Positions 8,322 to 17,592 of a stretch of DNA of 64,000 nt are shown in pieces; within the stretch, counting starts at the first letter, position 1, and every line of letters begins with the position of its first letter. A program made the translations under genes and the position numbers. Under the pieces are notes generated by a model. The model was not told where the DNA came from and made no database searches. It saw only the letters and a list, made by a program, of their open reading frames with translations. The DNA is taken from positions 1 through 64,000 of the forward strand of contig NZ_JABGCB010000012.1 of assembly GCF_013149295.1 (NCBI RefSeq), given 5' to 3'. The DNA comes from Novosphingobium sp. SG751A. GTDB lineage: Bacteria; Pseudomonadota; Alphaproteobacteria; Sphingomonadales; Sphingomonadaceae.

Positions 8322-9812
8322 ATGGATGGGAATGATGCCTTGGCGGAAGGGAATGGCGGACTTTCGCTGCGCTGGCTGATGCTGGCCCTGCTGGGGCTGC
8401 TTGGCCTGATGCAGATTGGCCTGTGGGCCTTTCTGGGCCTGCCGCTGTGGTGGTGGCTGGCGGGCGGCGGGCTGGGCCTGGCGGCAATAGCGGGCGTGGC
8501 CCGCGCGACGGGTTGGGGCGGCCATATTGGATGGCGCGATCTGGCCGTCTGCGCGGCGGTGGCCATGGCGGTGCTGCTGTTGGGGGGCGAAGGGCGGCTG
8601 ACCTATGCCAACACCGATTGGCAGGTGCGACTTGCGGTGCTGCGCGATCTGACGCTCAATCCATGGCCGTTTGCCTATGAGGTTGCGGGCGGGCCGATGG
8701 TGCTGCGCGCGCCGCTGGGCATGTATCTGGGGCCTGCGCTGACGGGCAATGCCCATGCCGCCGAATGGGCCTTGTGGGCGCAAAACAGCCTGTTGCTGAC
8801 GCTGGTGCTGGGCGCCGGATCAACGCTGTTCGACGGCGGGCGGGCCAAGGCCATCGGTCTTGCGGTCTTTCTGGGTTTCAGCGGCATGGACATTGTCGGT
8901 CAGGCACTGGCAGGCCAGCCCCTGAACCTGCATCTGGAGCAATGGGCGGGGTTTCAGTTCAGCGCCCACATCACGCAAATGTTCTGGGTGCCCCAACATG
9001 GTCTGGCGGGCTGGATCTTTGCGGCGGCCTATCTGGCATGGCGGCGGGGCAAGGCGCCGCGCATCGTGATGGCGGTGATGGTGCCGTTTCTGCCTCTGCT
9101 CTCGCCGCTGGCGGCGATGGGATGCGTGCCCTTTGCGCTTCATGCCTATGGCCGGTCGCTGTTTTCGCGCGATGTCATCTGGGCAGGATTGGCGGCGGTG
9201 GCCGCGCTGCCGGGGCTGGCCTATCTGGTGGCAGCGGGCGATTCGGTCGGCGCCTCGGCCACGCCTTTGCCTTTGCACTCCTATCCGATCTTCATCCTGC
9301 TGGAGATTGGCGCCTATCTGTTGGCTTTGCGGCTGCGACCCTCGTCTGGGGTCTATGGCGCGGCCACGGCGTGGATCGTGGTTGCCTCGCTCTTGCTGAT
9401 CCCCTTTGGCCGGGTGGGCGGCGGCATGGATTTCGCCATGCGCGCCAGCATTCCGGCGCTGGCCGTTCTGGCGGTGCTGATCGCGGACATTCTGGTGCAA
9501 TCCAAAAAAGATTCCGCCTGGGGCCCGGCGAAAAGGGTCGCGCTTGTCGGATTAACCATCGGGTTGGCCACCCCGATAGGCGAAATCTCCCGTGCCATCG
9601 CATGGCCGCATGCGCCTGAAGTGGCTTGCGGCTATTACGGCGTGGTGCCGTCGGGCGCGGCCACCTATGTCGCCCCGCTGGCGCGTTTCCTGCCCGTGAT
9701 CCGGCCCGGCGTGGTTTTGCGCCGCCCCCACGATCCCGCTTCCTGCTGGCAAGGCCCATGGCCCGACGCGGTCACCGGACAGAACGCGCAGACCCATCCC
9801 GGACGCGGATAG
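8322..9812 (+). CDS. Polytopic membrane protein of unknown function
   Basis: Protein of about 496 residues with some ten to eleven predicted TM helices spread evenly (for example WLMLALLGLLGLMQIGLWAF, then AVCAAVAMAVLLLGG, and near the end IPALAVLAVLIADILV). A large loop between the second and third helices has an arginine and proline-rich segment (RLAVLRDLTLNPWPFAYEV). I recognise no transporter or enzyme motif. The overall layout recalls integral-membrane glycosyltransferases of the GT-C type, but I cannot point to a catalytic Asp/Glu motif with confidence. Start ATG at 8322 follows the GGDEF-EAL stop by 61 bp, so the pair may be co-transcribed. Codon use is like its neighbours. Confidence 0.75.
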   Translation: MDGNDALAEGNGGLSLRWLMLALLGLLGLMQIGLWAFLGLPLWWWLAGGGLGLAAIAGVARATGWGGHIGWRDLAVCAAVAMAVLLLGGEGRLTYANTDWQVRLAVLRDLTLNPWPFAYEVAGGPMVLRAPLGMYLGPALTGNAHAAEWALWAQNSLLLTLVLGAGSTLFDGGRAKAIGLAVFLGFSGMDIVGQALAGQPLNLHLEQWAGFQFSAHITQMFWVPQHGLAGWIFAAAYLAWRRGKAPRIVMAVMVPFLPLLSPLAAMGCVPFALHAYGRSLFSRDVIWAGLAAVAALPGLAYLVAAGDSVGASATPLPLHSYPIFILLEIGAYLLALRLRPSSGVYGAATAWIVVASLLLIPFGRVGGGMDFAMRASIPALAVLAVLIADILVQSKKDSAWGPAKRVALVGLTIGLATPIGEISRAIAWPHAPEVACGYYGVVPSGAATYVAPLARFLPVIRPGVVLRRPHDPASCWQGPWPDAVTGQNAQTHPGRG

Positions 9813-9852
9813 AAGGTTCGCGAAGGGTTGATCCGTTAACCCTCAAAACCCC

Positions 9853-9868
9853 TTGTGCCGTTGCACAA
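9853..9868. promoter_or_regulatory. Inverted repeat TTGTGC-N4-GCACAA before a TonB receptor
   Basis: A perfect 6-bp inverted repeat (TTGTGCCGTTGCACAA) in the 278-bp gap between the membrane protein and the receptor at 10091. Written as TTGTG-N6-CACAA it has the geometry of CRP/FNR-type sites; LacI-type repressors also use such palindromes. About 220 bp lies between it and the start codon. A weaker repeat AGGGTT-N8-AACCCT sits at 9824-9843 and could be a terminator remnant of the gene before. Confidence 0.4.
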
Positions 9869-10090
9869 ATGATACGCTGTTGCAGCAAAGCGACGCAATC
9901 GCGCCAAAATATCGCTGCAAATCCGGCCAATGCTCCTAATTCGCGACAGGAATGTCACAATTCTGGGTCAAGCCTGCCGACGCCATGGCGGGACGGGCCA
10001 CTGGAATCATTGTGTCATTTCACCCAAGGGCGCCGATGCAAACTGGCGAAGCGCCCTGTCAGGTTTTCAAATTTGTTGAGGGAGCAATCC

Positions 10091-12400
10091 ATGAAAACGT
10101 CGCTTCAAACAGCCGCGATCTCGCGCCGGGCTCTGGCTCTGGCCGGTCTGATCGCGCTGGCCCCGATCCATGCGCAGGCCGCCGAAGCAGCCGAGGCCGC
10201 CAATGACCCCAACGTCATCGTCGTGACCGCGCAGCGCCGCAGCGAAAATCTCCAGAACGTGCCGATCAGCGTGGCCGTGCTGCGCAGCGACGATCTGACA
10301 GGCCCGCGCGCGGGCGGTGGCGATTCCCTGCTCAGCCTGTCGGGCAAAGTGCCCAGCCTTTATGTGGAATCGACCACCGGCCGCATTTTCCCGCGTTTCT
10401 ACATTCGCGGCCTTGGCAATGTCGACTTCTACCTCGGCGCCAGCCAGCCTGTGTCGATCATCCAGGACGATGTGGTGCTTGAGCATGTCGTGCTCAAATC
10501 GAACCCGGTCTATGACGTGGCGCAGGTCGAAGTGCTGCGCGGGCCGCAGGGCTCGCTCTTTGGCCGCAACACGACGGCGGGCATCATCAAATTCGACAAT
10601 GCCAAGCCCACCAAGGACTGGACCAGCCATATCGACGCCAGCTGGGGCAGCTATAACACGCAGAGCGTAGAAGCCGCCCTGTCCGGCCCCATCGCCAAGG
10701 ACGGCACGGTCACCTTCCGCCTCTCCTCGCTTTATCAGCACCGCGACAACTGGGTGACCAACACCTATACCGGCGTCAGCGCCGATGGCACCGTGGGCGG
10801 CGGAAAGACGCTGGGCCGCTTTACCGAGAATGACACCCGGTTCCAGCTGCAATTCGACCCCAGCTCCGACACCAGCATCAACCTGACCACCAATTACCGC
10901 GCCTATCAGGGCACCTCGACCCTGTTCTATCGCGGCTCGCTGGCCAAGGGCAGCAACAAGACCGTGGCGGGATGGAACCAGAAGCAGGTTGCCTATGACG
11001 AGGCACAGAATAACCCGCAGAACTATTCCACCTATGGTCAGACGCTGCGCGTGCGCCACGATTACGGCAATGTCACGCTTACCTCGATCACGTCCTATCA
11101 GGGCGCAGATGGCTGGTCGCGGGGCGATACCGATGGCGGGGCGGCGGTCAATTTCCCCTTCAACGGCGCGGCCAACGGCTATGGCCAGTCGCAGGGCCGC
11201 CTGCGCGGGCTTGACCAGTGGACGCAGGAAGTCCGTCTGGCCAGCAAGGACAATGCGCGCTTCAAGTGGCAGGTGGGCGGCATCTATTTCGATGCGCGCG
11301 ACGACACCGAATTCGACCAGCGCGGCTTTTTCGTCGCCAACAGCCCGCAGTATAATCCCAACAACTGGGTGCTGCTGCACAATATCAACACCAGCTGGGG
11401 CGTGTTCGGTCAGGCTTCGTACAAGCTGGACGATCGCCTGACGGTGACGGGCGGCATCCGCGTGAGCAATGACACGAAGAAGACCGCGCTGCTGAAAACC
11501 GCCAATACGGCGGCGGGCGCCTCGACCTATACGGGCCGCACCTATGTGCGTCTGGCCGACACCCAGCCGAGCTGGGATCTGAGCCTGCTGTATAAGGCCG
11601 GCGATGATGTGAACCTCTACGCCCGCGTGGCGCGCGGTTTCCGCGGCCCGACCATTCAGGGGCGCTCGGCGGTGTTCAATTCCGATTTCACCACCGCAGG
11701 CAGCGAAACCAACACCAGCTGGGAAGCGGGCATCAAGACCACCGGTCTTGGCGGCGCACTGCATTTCAACCTCACCGGCTTCTACTACACCGTCAACAAC
11801 ATCCAGTTGAACGGCAATGACAGCAACGGCAATGGCGTGCTGTTCAACGCCAACAAGGCGGTGGGCTATGGCGGCGAGGCCGATCTGAGCCTGAAGGCGG
11901 GCAATCTGACGCTCAGCTCGGGCCTGTCGCTGCTGCACACCGAAATCAAGGACAGCAATGTCTATGCCCAGACCTGCGGGCTGAACGGGGTGCAGGTCTG
12001 CACCGTGTATAACACCGGCGGATTCACCAAGGGGACAGGCACCGGCACGTCCTATTTCGTGCCGATCAACGGCAACCCGCTGCCCAATGCGCCCACCTAT
12101 AACCTGAACCTGTCGGCCCGCTATGACGTGCCGCTGGGCAATGGGGCCAAGCTCTATGCGGCGGGCGACTGGAACATTCAGGGCAAGACCAGCTTTGTCC
12201 TGTATCGCAGCGCCGAATTCACCGCCAATGGCAACAATGAACTGGGCGCGCGCATCGGCTATGCCGCCCCGCATTACGAGATTGCGGCTTTTGCCCGCAA
12301 TCTGCTCAACAAGCACAATCTGATCGGCGTGATCGAGAACTATATGGCGGGCGTGTACAACGAACCGCGCATCTTCGGCGTAGCGCTCAGCCTGCGCTGA
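10091..12400 (+). CDS. TonB-dependent outer-membrane receptor
   Basis: Receptor of 769 residues. Signal peptide of about 32 residues ending PIHAQAAEA, TonB-box-like segment NVIVVTAQRRSENLQNVPISV, plug with IRGLGNVDFYLGASQPVSIIQDDVV and the conserved VEVLRGPQGSLFGRNTTAGI, then a barrel ending FGVALSLR. The VTAQRR...NVPISV start is the commonest form in sphingomonads. The ATG at 10091 follows GAGGGAGC; the upstream open frame is not signal-like. It is a stand-alone gene, with a terminator after it and a long leader before it. Substrate unknown. Confidence 0.93.
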   Translation: MKTSLQTAAISRRALALAGLIALAPIHAQAAEAAEAANDPNVIVVTAQRRSENLQNVPISVAVLRSDDLTGPRAGGGDSLLSLSGKVPSLYVESTTGRIFPRFYIRGLGNVDFYLGASQPVSIIQDDVVLEHVVLKSNPVYDVAQVEVLRGPQGSLFGRNTTAGIIKFDNAKPTKDWTSHIDASWGSYNTQSVEAALSGPIAKDGTVTFRLSSLYQHRDNWVTNTYTGVSADGTVGGGKTLGRFTENDTRFQLQFDPSSDTSINLTTNYRAYQGTSTLFYRGSLAKGSNKTVAGWNQKQVAYDEAQNNPQNYSTYGQTLRVRHDYGNVTLTSITSYQGADGWSRGDTDGGAAVNFPFNGAANGYGQSQGRLRGLDQWTQEVRLASKDNARFKWQVGGIYFDARDDTEFDQRGFFVANSPQYNPNNWVLLHNINTSWGVFGQASYKLDDRLTVTGGIRVSNDTKKTALLKTANTAAGASTYTGRTYVRLADTQPSWDLSLLYKAGDDVNLYARVARGFRGPTIQGRSAVFNSDFTTAGSETNTSWEAGIKTTGLGGALHFNLTGFYYTVNNIQLNGNDSNGNGVLFNANKAVGYGGEADLSLKAGNLTLSSGLSLLHTEIKDSNVYAQTCGLNGVQVCTVYNTGGFTKGTGTGTSYFVPINGNPLPNAPTYNLNLSARYDVPLGNGAKLYAAGDWNIQGKTSFVLYRSAEFTANGNNELGARIGYAAPHYEIAAFARNLLNKHNLIGVIENYMAGVYNEPRIFGVALSLR

Positions 12401-12425
12401 GATCCGGCGCTAAGACTACAGGAAA

Positions 12426-12462
12426 GCCGGGGTGGGTTTAGGCCCGCCCCGGCATTTTTTTT
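12426..12462 (+). terminator. Rho-independent terminator after the second TonB receptor
   Basis: An 11-bp GC-rich stem with one G-T pair (GCCGGGGTGGG / CCCGCCCCGGC) followed by a run of eight T. It lies 25 bp after the stop codon. Confidence 0.9.
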
Positions 12463-12547
12463 CGACAGGGGGACGATGCGCACGCCGGACATGACGCGGC
12501 CCTCCCCTGCGGGGGAAATCAAGCCTCTGTCTGAATTATGGAATTGG

Positions 12548-12623
12548 TGGTGAGCCCATCTGGATTCGAACCAGAGACCTACTGATTAAAAGTCAGTTGC
12601 TCTACCGACTGAGCTATGGGCCC
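12548..12623 (-). tRNA. tRNA-Lys (anticodon TTT)
   Basis: Read on the minus strand, the 76 bases fold as a cloverleaf: acceptor GGGCCCA/TGGGCTC, a D arm with AGCTCAGTCGGTAGAGC, anticodon stem ACTGA/TCAGT around CTTTTAA (anticodon TTT), and a T arm with GGTTCGAATCC. The 3' CCA is encoded. It lies alone between the TonB receptor terminator and folK. Confidence 0.97.
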
Positions 12624-12649
12624 CCATATGTGCGGCTGAAAGCGAAGCT

Positions 12650-13151
12650 TCAGGCGCCGGGTCGCGGTTCCCTAGGGGCGCGAAGGCTCCGGGTCAAGCG
12701 GCTGTGTAACTGTTTGATGCTAAAACCTGTGCGCGGATCGCGCCAGTTGGGGACAAGTGCCATCATCGGACGCAAAACAAAGTCGCGCAGCCGAAACGCG
12801 GCATGGGGCACGCAAAGCCCGGCAGAGCGCCATTCTCCCCCGCCCCACAGCACGATATCAAGGTCGAGCACCCGCGAACCCCAGCGTTTTCCGCCGCGCC
12901 GCCCGAATTCGCGCTCGATGGATTTGAGCTGCGCCAGCATCGCAGGCGGCGACAGGTCGGACCGCACCAGCACCGCCCCATTGGCATAGCGCCGCAAGGA
13001 TGGCCCCAACGGCGCGCTGCGAATCACCGGCGCCATCGCCTCGACCCCCAGCCCTGCCTTTCCCAGCGCGGACACGGCGGCCTGCAACACGCGCTCTGGC
13101 CCGCCATGGCGCGCATGGCGGACGTTCGAGCCGAGCGCGATCACATAGAGG

Positions 13152-13177
<26 letters not shown>
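12650..13177 (-). CDS. folK: 2-amino-4-hydroxy-6-hydroxymethyldihydropteridine diphosphokinase
   Basis: Cytosolic folate-pathway enzyme of 175 residues that moves pyrophosphate from ATP to 6-hydroxymethyl-dihydropterin. It has the N-terminal IALGSNVRHARHG, the ATP-binding and catalytic loop RRGGKRWGSRVLDLDIVLWG, and VPHAAFRLRDFVLRPM, all diagnostic for HPPK. The chosen start overlaps the end of the amidase gene by 26 bp, so the two are probably co-transcribed. The C-terminus (about the last 15 residues, Arg-rich) runs past the usual end of the family and may be variable. Confidence 0.93.
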
Positions 13178-14024
<847 letters not shown>

Positions 14025-14121
14025 GGCGGCTTCCTATGTCGGGGGCGGCGATAAGTCCACCATTGCAGGCGGCGCGATCATCCCTATCTAGTGTCCATTC
14101 GCGAAAGATTGGAGAATAGGC

Positions 14122-14652
14122 ATGGCCCAGCAGGCAATTGTCGCAGGCGGCTGTTTCTGGTGCGTCGAAGCGGTGTTTCGACAACTGGCCGGGGTCAGGA
14201 ATGTGGAAAGCGGCTATATTGGCGGCGCGGTGGAAAATCCCACCTACAAACAAGTGTGCAGCGGCGCGACCGGCCATGCCGAGGCAATCCGCATAACCTT
14301 CGATCCGGCGGTTCTGTCCTATGGCGCGCTGCTCGACGTGTTTTTTGCAACCCATGACCCCACCCAGCTCAACCGGCAGGGCAATGACGTGGGCACGCAG
14401 TATCGCAGCGCGATCTTCCCTCTCGATGCCGTACAAAGCGCCGAGGCCGAAACCGCGATACTGCGCGCGCAAAAGGACTGGCCCGCCCCCATCGTCACCA
14501 CGATCGAGCCCATTGCGCCATGGTATCCGGCCGAGGACTACCATCAGGATTACTGGGTGGGTGAAGGCCAGCGCAATCCCTATTGCCTTGCCGTGATCCC
14601 GCCCAAGCTGGCCAAGCTGAAGAAGGGATTTGCGGACAGGTTGAAGGGGTAA
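14122..14652 (+). CDS. msrA: Peptide-methionine (S)-S-oxide reductase MsrA
   Basis: Repair enzyme of 176 residues that reduces methionine-S-sulfoxide in proteins. It has the catalytic GCFWC motif (Cys11), followed by [39 protein letters not shown] and the C-terminal AEDYHQDYW. It lacks obvious resolving cysteines near the C-terminus other than the one in NPYCLAVI. It is divergent from aguB with a gap of about 97 bp. Its partner msrB lies separately at 27305. Confidence 0.96.
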   Translation: MAQQAIVAGGCFWCVEAVFRQLAGVRNVESGYIGGAVENPTYKQVCSGATGHAEAIRITFDPAVLSYGALLDVFFATHDPTQLNRQGNDVGTQYRSAIFPLDAVQSAEAETAILRAQKDWPAPIVTTIEPIAPWYPAEDYHQDYWVGEGQRNPYCLAVIPPKLAKLKKGFADRLKG

Positions 14653-14655
14653 GGC

Positions 14656-14674
14656 CAATCGGTAAAGCCGATTG
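14656..14674. promoter_or_regulatory. Inverted repeat CAATCGG-N5-CCGATTG after msrA
   Basis: A perfect 7-bp inverted repeat around TAAAG just after the msrA stop codon and about 80 bp before the next gene. It lacks a clean T-run, so it is a weak terminator. Its core ATCGGTAAAGCCGAT differs by one base from a palindrome 85 bp before katG at 52291, so an operator role is likely. Confidence 0.4.
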
Positions 14675-14750
14675 CAAAAATCATCTTTGATCGATTTCCC
14701 GATTTATTGATCCATGGGATCAGGCCTCACCCCAATGAGAGGCCGGTTCC

Positions 14751-15056
14751 ATGTTCGCCATCCTGCATCATATCCTCACCGCCCTGCGCATCCTGCACAA
14801 CCGGATGTTCCCGGTTGACGGGATCGATCTGCTGATGCGGCTTGATGTGGTCGGCTATGAAGGGCTTGGCCCCGGCGATCTGGCCGATTTGGGGCCGGAA
14901 GGCATGGCCACGGCGCTGCTCTGGCTCTCGGCGCTGTCCTCCGAAGGGTTGGTCGAACAGATGGTCGAGGGCCGCTATTGCCTGACCGGGCGCGGCCATC
15001 AGGCGCTCGGCCTGATGGCGCAGGCGGCGGATAAATCCGCCACGCTGATCCTTTGA
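14751..15056 (+). CDS. Small winged-helix-like protein of unknown function
   Basis: Short protein of 101 residues that starts with a hydrophobic helix (MFAILHHILTALRILH). The rest looks like a compact winged helix: a helix pair around LADLGPEGMATALLWLSALSSEGLVEQ and a wing VEGRYCLTGRGHQAL, as in MarR/PadR-type DNA-binding folds. I cannot name the family. The ATG at 14751 follows GAGAGG. The shared palindrome at 14656 lies in its leader. It could be a small regulator linked to oxidative stress, but that is inference from position only. Confidence 0.65.
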   Translation: MFAILHHILTALRILHNRMFPVDGIDLLMRLDVVGYEGLGPGDLADLGPEGMATALLWLSALSSEGLVEQMVEGRYCLTGRGHQALGLMAQAADKSATLIL

Positions 15057-15065
15057 CCGCCCGCC

Positions 15066-16304
15066 TTATTTCCGCCAGCGCGCGACGAAAAACCCGTCCA
15101 GCCCGCCTGCCTCGCCCAGCATCCCCGGATCGGTGCGCAGCCGGCCGTCGGCGTCCGGCGCCAGACCTGAGGGCAATTCCTCGGTCCGGATCGGATCGGG
15201 GGTCAGGCCCACCTTGGCTGCCTGCTCTTCGCCCTCCTCGCGCTCCAGCGAGCAGACCGCATAGACCAGCACGCCGCCGGGCTTAAGCCACCCCGCCGCG
15301 CGTGCCAGCAAAGCCTCCTGCAATTCGGCCATCTCGGCAATCTGGCGCGGGCCGATGCGGTGCAGCACATCGGGATGGCGGCGGCATGTTCCGGTCGCCG
15401 TGCAGGGAGCGTCCAGCAAAACCGCGTCGAACAATTCCTCCGGCTCATATTTCAGCGCATCGGCCGCGATCAGATCGGCATCCAGCCCCGTGCGCGCCAG
15501 ATTGGCCCGCATCCGCTCGATCCGCTTGGGGCTGCTGTCCAGCGCGGTCACATGCCATCCGGCGGCGGCCAGTTGCATCGTCTTGCCACCCGGCGCGGCG
15601 CAAACGTCCAGCACGCGGCCGGCCCCCGTGCCAATCAACCGAGCGGGGATCGAGGCCGCCAGATCCTGCACCCACCAGTCGCCATCGGCAAAACCGGGCA
15701 GGCTTTCCACCGCATCCCCGCGCGACAGGCGCACATGGCCGGGCATCAGCGACAGGCCCTCGGGCGCATCCTTGCCCGCCTTCACCGTCAGATCCAGCGG
15801 CGGCGGCACGGCCAGACCCGCCGCAATGGCCTCGCCCTGCTCGCCCCAGCGCTCCGCCACAGCCTCGGGCAGGGTCGGGACTTCGGGCAGGGTAACGCCC
15901 TGCTTCACCAGCGCGGAAAACACGCCATGGGCCAGACGGCGCGGCCCGCCCTGAAGCAGCTCCAGCCCCGTGGCCACCACCGCATGGGACGGTGTTTCCA
16001 GCCGCAGCCAGCCCGCCAGCATCAGGCGCAACACGGCGCGGGGCTTGGCGTCGTCGGGCAACACCTGTTTCGTGGCCGAATCGATCAGCGCGTCGAGATC
16101 CACCATCCAGCGCATCGCCTCGCCCGCCAGCGCGCGGGCCAGCGCCTTGTCATTCTGGGGCAGGCCCTGCGTGGCGGCATGGGCCGCATTATCAAGCGTT
16201 TCACCCCGACGGAGCACCGCATCCATCAGGCGCAGCGCGGCACGGCGGGGGGCAAGGCCAGGGACGGTTTCACCAGTGTCGGGTCGATTGTTGCGTTGGT
16301 TCAT
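15066..16304 (-). CDS. RsmB/NOP2-type rRNA cytosine-5 methyltransferase
   Basis: Protein of about 412 residues. The N-terminal 130 residues are a NusB-like RNA-binding domain (APRRAALRLMDAVLRRGETLDNA). The C-terminal Rossmann domain binds S-adenosylmethionine (GRVLDVCAAPGGKTMQLAA). It has the two cysteines of the family, in LLDAPCTATGTCRRHPD and in LVYAVCSLEREEGE. This is the 16S rRNA m5C967 methyltransferase class. The frame is open to 16505, but the protein clearly begins at MNQRNNR (16304). It is divergent from the SDHAF4-like gene and its stop is 9 bp from the stop of the preceding convergent gene. Confidence 0.92.
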   Translation of the reverse strand: MNQRNNRPDTGETVPGLAPRRAALRLMDAVLRRGETLDNAAHAATQGLPQNDKALARALAGEAMRWMVDLDALIDSATKQVLPDDAKPRAVLRLMLAGWLRLETPSHAVVATGLELLQGGPRRLAHGVFSALVKQGVTLPEVPTLPEAVAERWGEQGEAIAAGLAVPPPLDLTVKAGKDAPEGLSLMPGHVRLSRGDAVESLPGFADGDWWVQDLAASIPARLIGTGAGRVLDVCAAPGGKTMQLAAAGWHVTALDSSPKRIERMRANLARTGLDADLIAADALKYEPEELFDAVLLDAPCTATGTCRRHPDVLHRIGPRQIAEMAELQEALLARAAGWLKPGGVLVYAVCSLEREEGEEQAAKVGLTPDPIRTEELPSGLAPDADGRLRTDPGMLGEAGGLDGFFVARWRK

Positions 16305-16359
16305 CGGCCGCGCCTTAGGATATATTGCATTCCAGCGCCAGCAGGCGCATGGAACCGCC

Positions 16360-16551
16360 ATGACCGACAATGCCGACCCCCGGCCGATCCAGCGCGCCAC
16401 CCAGCGCCCCGGCACTTTCACCAAGCCGCAGCATTGGACCAACGATCCCGTGCCCACCCCGGCCGCGCCGAAAGACGAGGAAGACCCCGAGGGCCTGTCC
16501 CCCACCCGCTATGGCGATTTCACCCGCAAGGGGATCGCATGGGACTTTTGA
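16360..16551 (+). CDS. SDHAF4-like succinate dehydrogenase assembly factor (DUF1674)
   Basis: A 63-residue protein whose C-terminus, PEGLSPTRYGDFTRKGIAWDF, matches the SDHAF4/DUF1674 signature (TRYGDW..KG...DF). In mitochondria this factor binds flavinylated SdhA and protects it during assembly; alphaproteobacteria carry the same small protein. The N-terminal half is proline and charge rich and probably disordered. The ATG at 16360 is divergent from the methyltransferase start by 55 bp. Its stop is 4 bp from the end of the convergent hemH. Confidence 0.85.
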   Translation: MTDNADPRPIQRATQRPGTFTKPQHWTNDPVPTPAAPKDEEDPEGLSPTRYGDFTRKGIAWDF

Positions 16552-16555
16552 GGGT

Positions 16556-17584
16556 TTAGACCCAGCCCATCAATTCGCGCCGCACCAGCGCCTCCAGCAT
16601 AGCCATGCCATCGGCGCCCGCGTTGAGGCATTCCAGCACGGCGTAATCCTTCTTGCCTTGATAGGGGCCGCCTGCTTCCTCGAACACCTCGCGCCCGCGG
16701 ATCGCCAGTTCCTCCAGCGTTTCGACGCAATCGGCGGAAAAGCCCGGCGCGGCAATTGCCACTCGCCCCACGCCCTCGCGCGCCAGGCGAGCCAGCGTAT
16801 CCTCGGTCGAAGGCTCCAGCCATTTGGCCCGGCCAAAGCGCGACTGGAACGAGGTTTCCACCCTCAGCCCCGGAAATTCCCTCGCCAGCTCCTCGCCCAG
16901 CAGGCGCGCGGTCTTGCGGCACTGGCAATGATAAGGATCGCCCAGATGCAGCGTGCGTTCCGGCATGCCGTGGAACGATAGCAGCAGGACCTGCGGCACA
17001 AAAGCCAGCCCGCGCAGTTGCGCCGAAATATCGGCCCACAGCGCCTCAATATGCGCCGGATCATCGTAATAGGGCGGCAAGGTGCGGATCGCCGGCTGCC
17101 AGCGCATCGCGCCCAGCCCCTCGCCCAGCCGGTCGATCACGCTGGCCGTGGTGGCGCCCGAATATTGCGGATAGAGCGGGGCGACCAGAATGCGCTCGCA
17201 ACCCGCCGCCTTCATCCGGCCCAGCACATCGGGGATCGAGGGCGCGCCATAGCGCATCGCCCAATCAACCATCACCGTATCGCCCATCCGCCCCTGCAGA
17301 TCCTGCGCCTGCGCCTGCGTGATCGCGGCCAGAGGCGAGCCATCCGCCGTCCACACCTGCGCATAGGCATGGGCCGATTTGGCCGGCCGCGTGCGCAAAA
17401 TGATGCCATGCAGGATCGGCAGCCACACCGCGCGCGGGATCTCCACCACGCGTGGGTCGGACAGGAATTCGGCCAGATAGGTGCGCACCGCCGCTGCCGT
17501 CGGCGCCTGCGGCGTGCCCAGATTGACCAGCATCACCCCCACGCGCGGGGCGGCCACAGGCGGATGATCGGAAGGGCGCTTCAT
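16556..17584 (-). CDS. hemH: Ferrochelatase
   Basis: Last enzyme of haem synthesis, about 342 residues; it inserts Fe(II) into protoporphyrin IX. It has the N-terminal VGVMLVNLGTPQ, the segment LVAPLYPQYSGATTASV, the signature with the metal-site His (LLLSFHGMPERTLHLGDPYHCQC), FQSRFGRAKWLEP and the late Glu-rich helix SADCVETLEELA. Three ATG codons stand in tandem (17590, 17587, 17584); the third sits 7 bases after AGGA and is preferred. It follows the molybdenum-hydroxylase subunit within about 8 bp, so it is in the same transcript. Confidence 0.95.
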   Translation of the reverse strand: MKRPSDHPPVAAPRVGVMLVNLGTPQAPTAAAVRTYLAEFLSDPRVVEIPRAVWLPILHGIILRTRPAKSAHAYAQVWTADGSPLAAITQAQAQDLQGRMGDTVMVDWAMRYGAPSIPDVLGRMKAAGCERILVAPLYPQYSGATTASVIDRLGEGLGAMRWQPAIRTLPPYYDDPAHIEALWADISAQLRGLAFVPQVLLLSFHGMPERTLHLGDPYHCQCRKTARLLGEELAREFPGLRVETSFQSRFGRAKWLEPSTEDTLARLAREGVGRVAIAAPGFSADCVETLEELAIRGREVFEEAGGPYQGKKDYAVLECLNAGADGMAMLEALVRRELMGWV

Positions 17585-17592
17585 CATCATTC

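Noticed and set aside
10067..12316. Minus-strand open frame of 749 codons opposite TonB receptor 2
   Set aside because: Same reason; the plus-strand product has a full signal peptide, plug and barrel.
16384..16551. Treating the DUF1674 gene as part of the long frame beginning at 15970
   Set aside because: The upstream part is antisense to the RsmB-type gene; the SDHAF4 domain is complete from the ATG at 16360.
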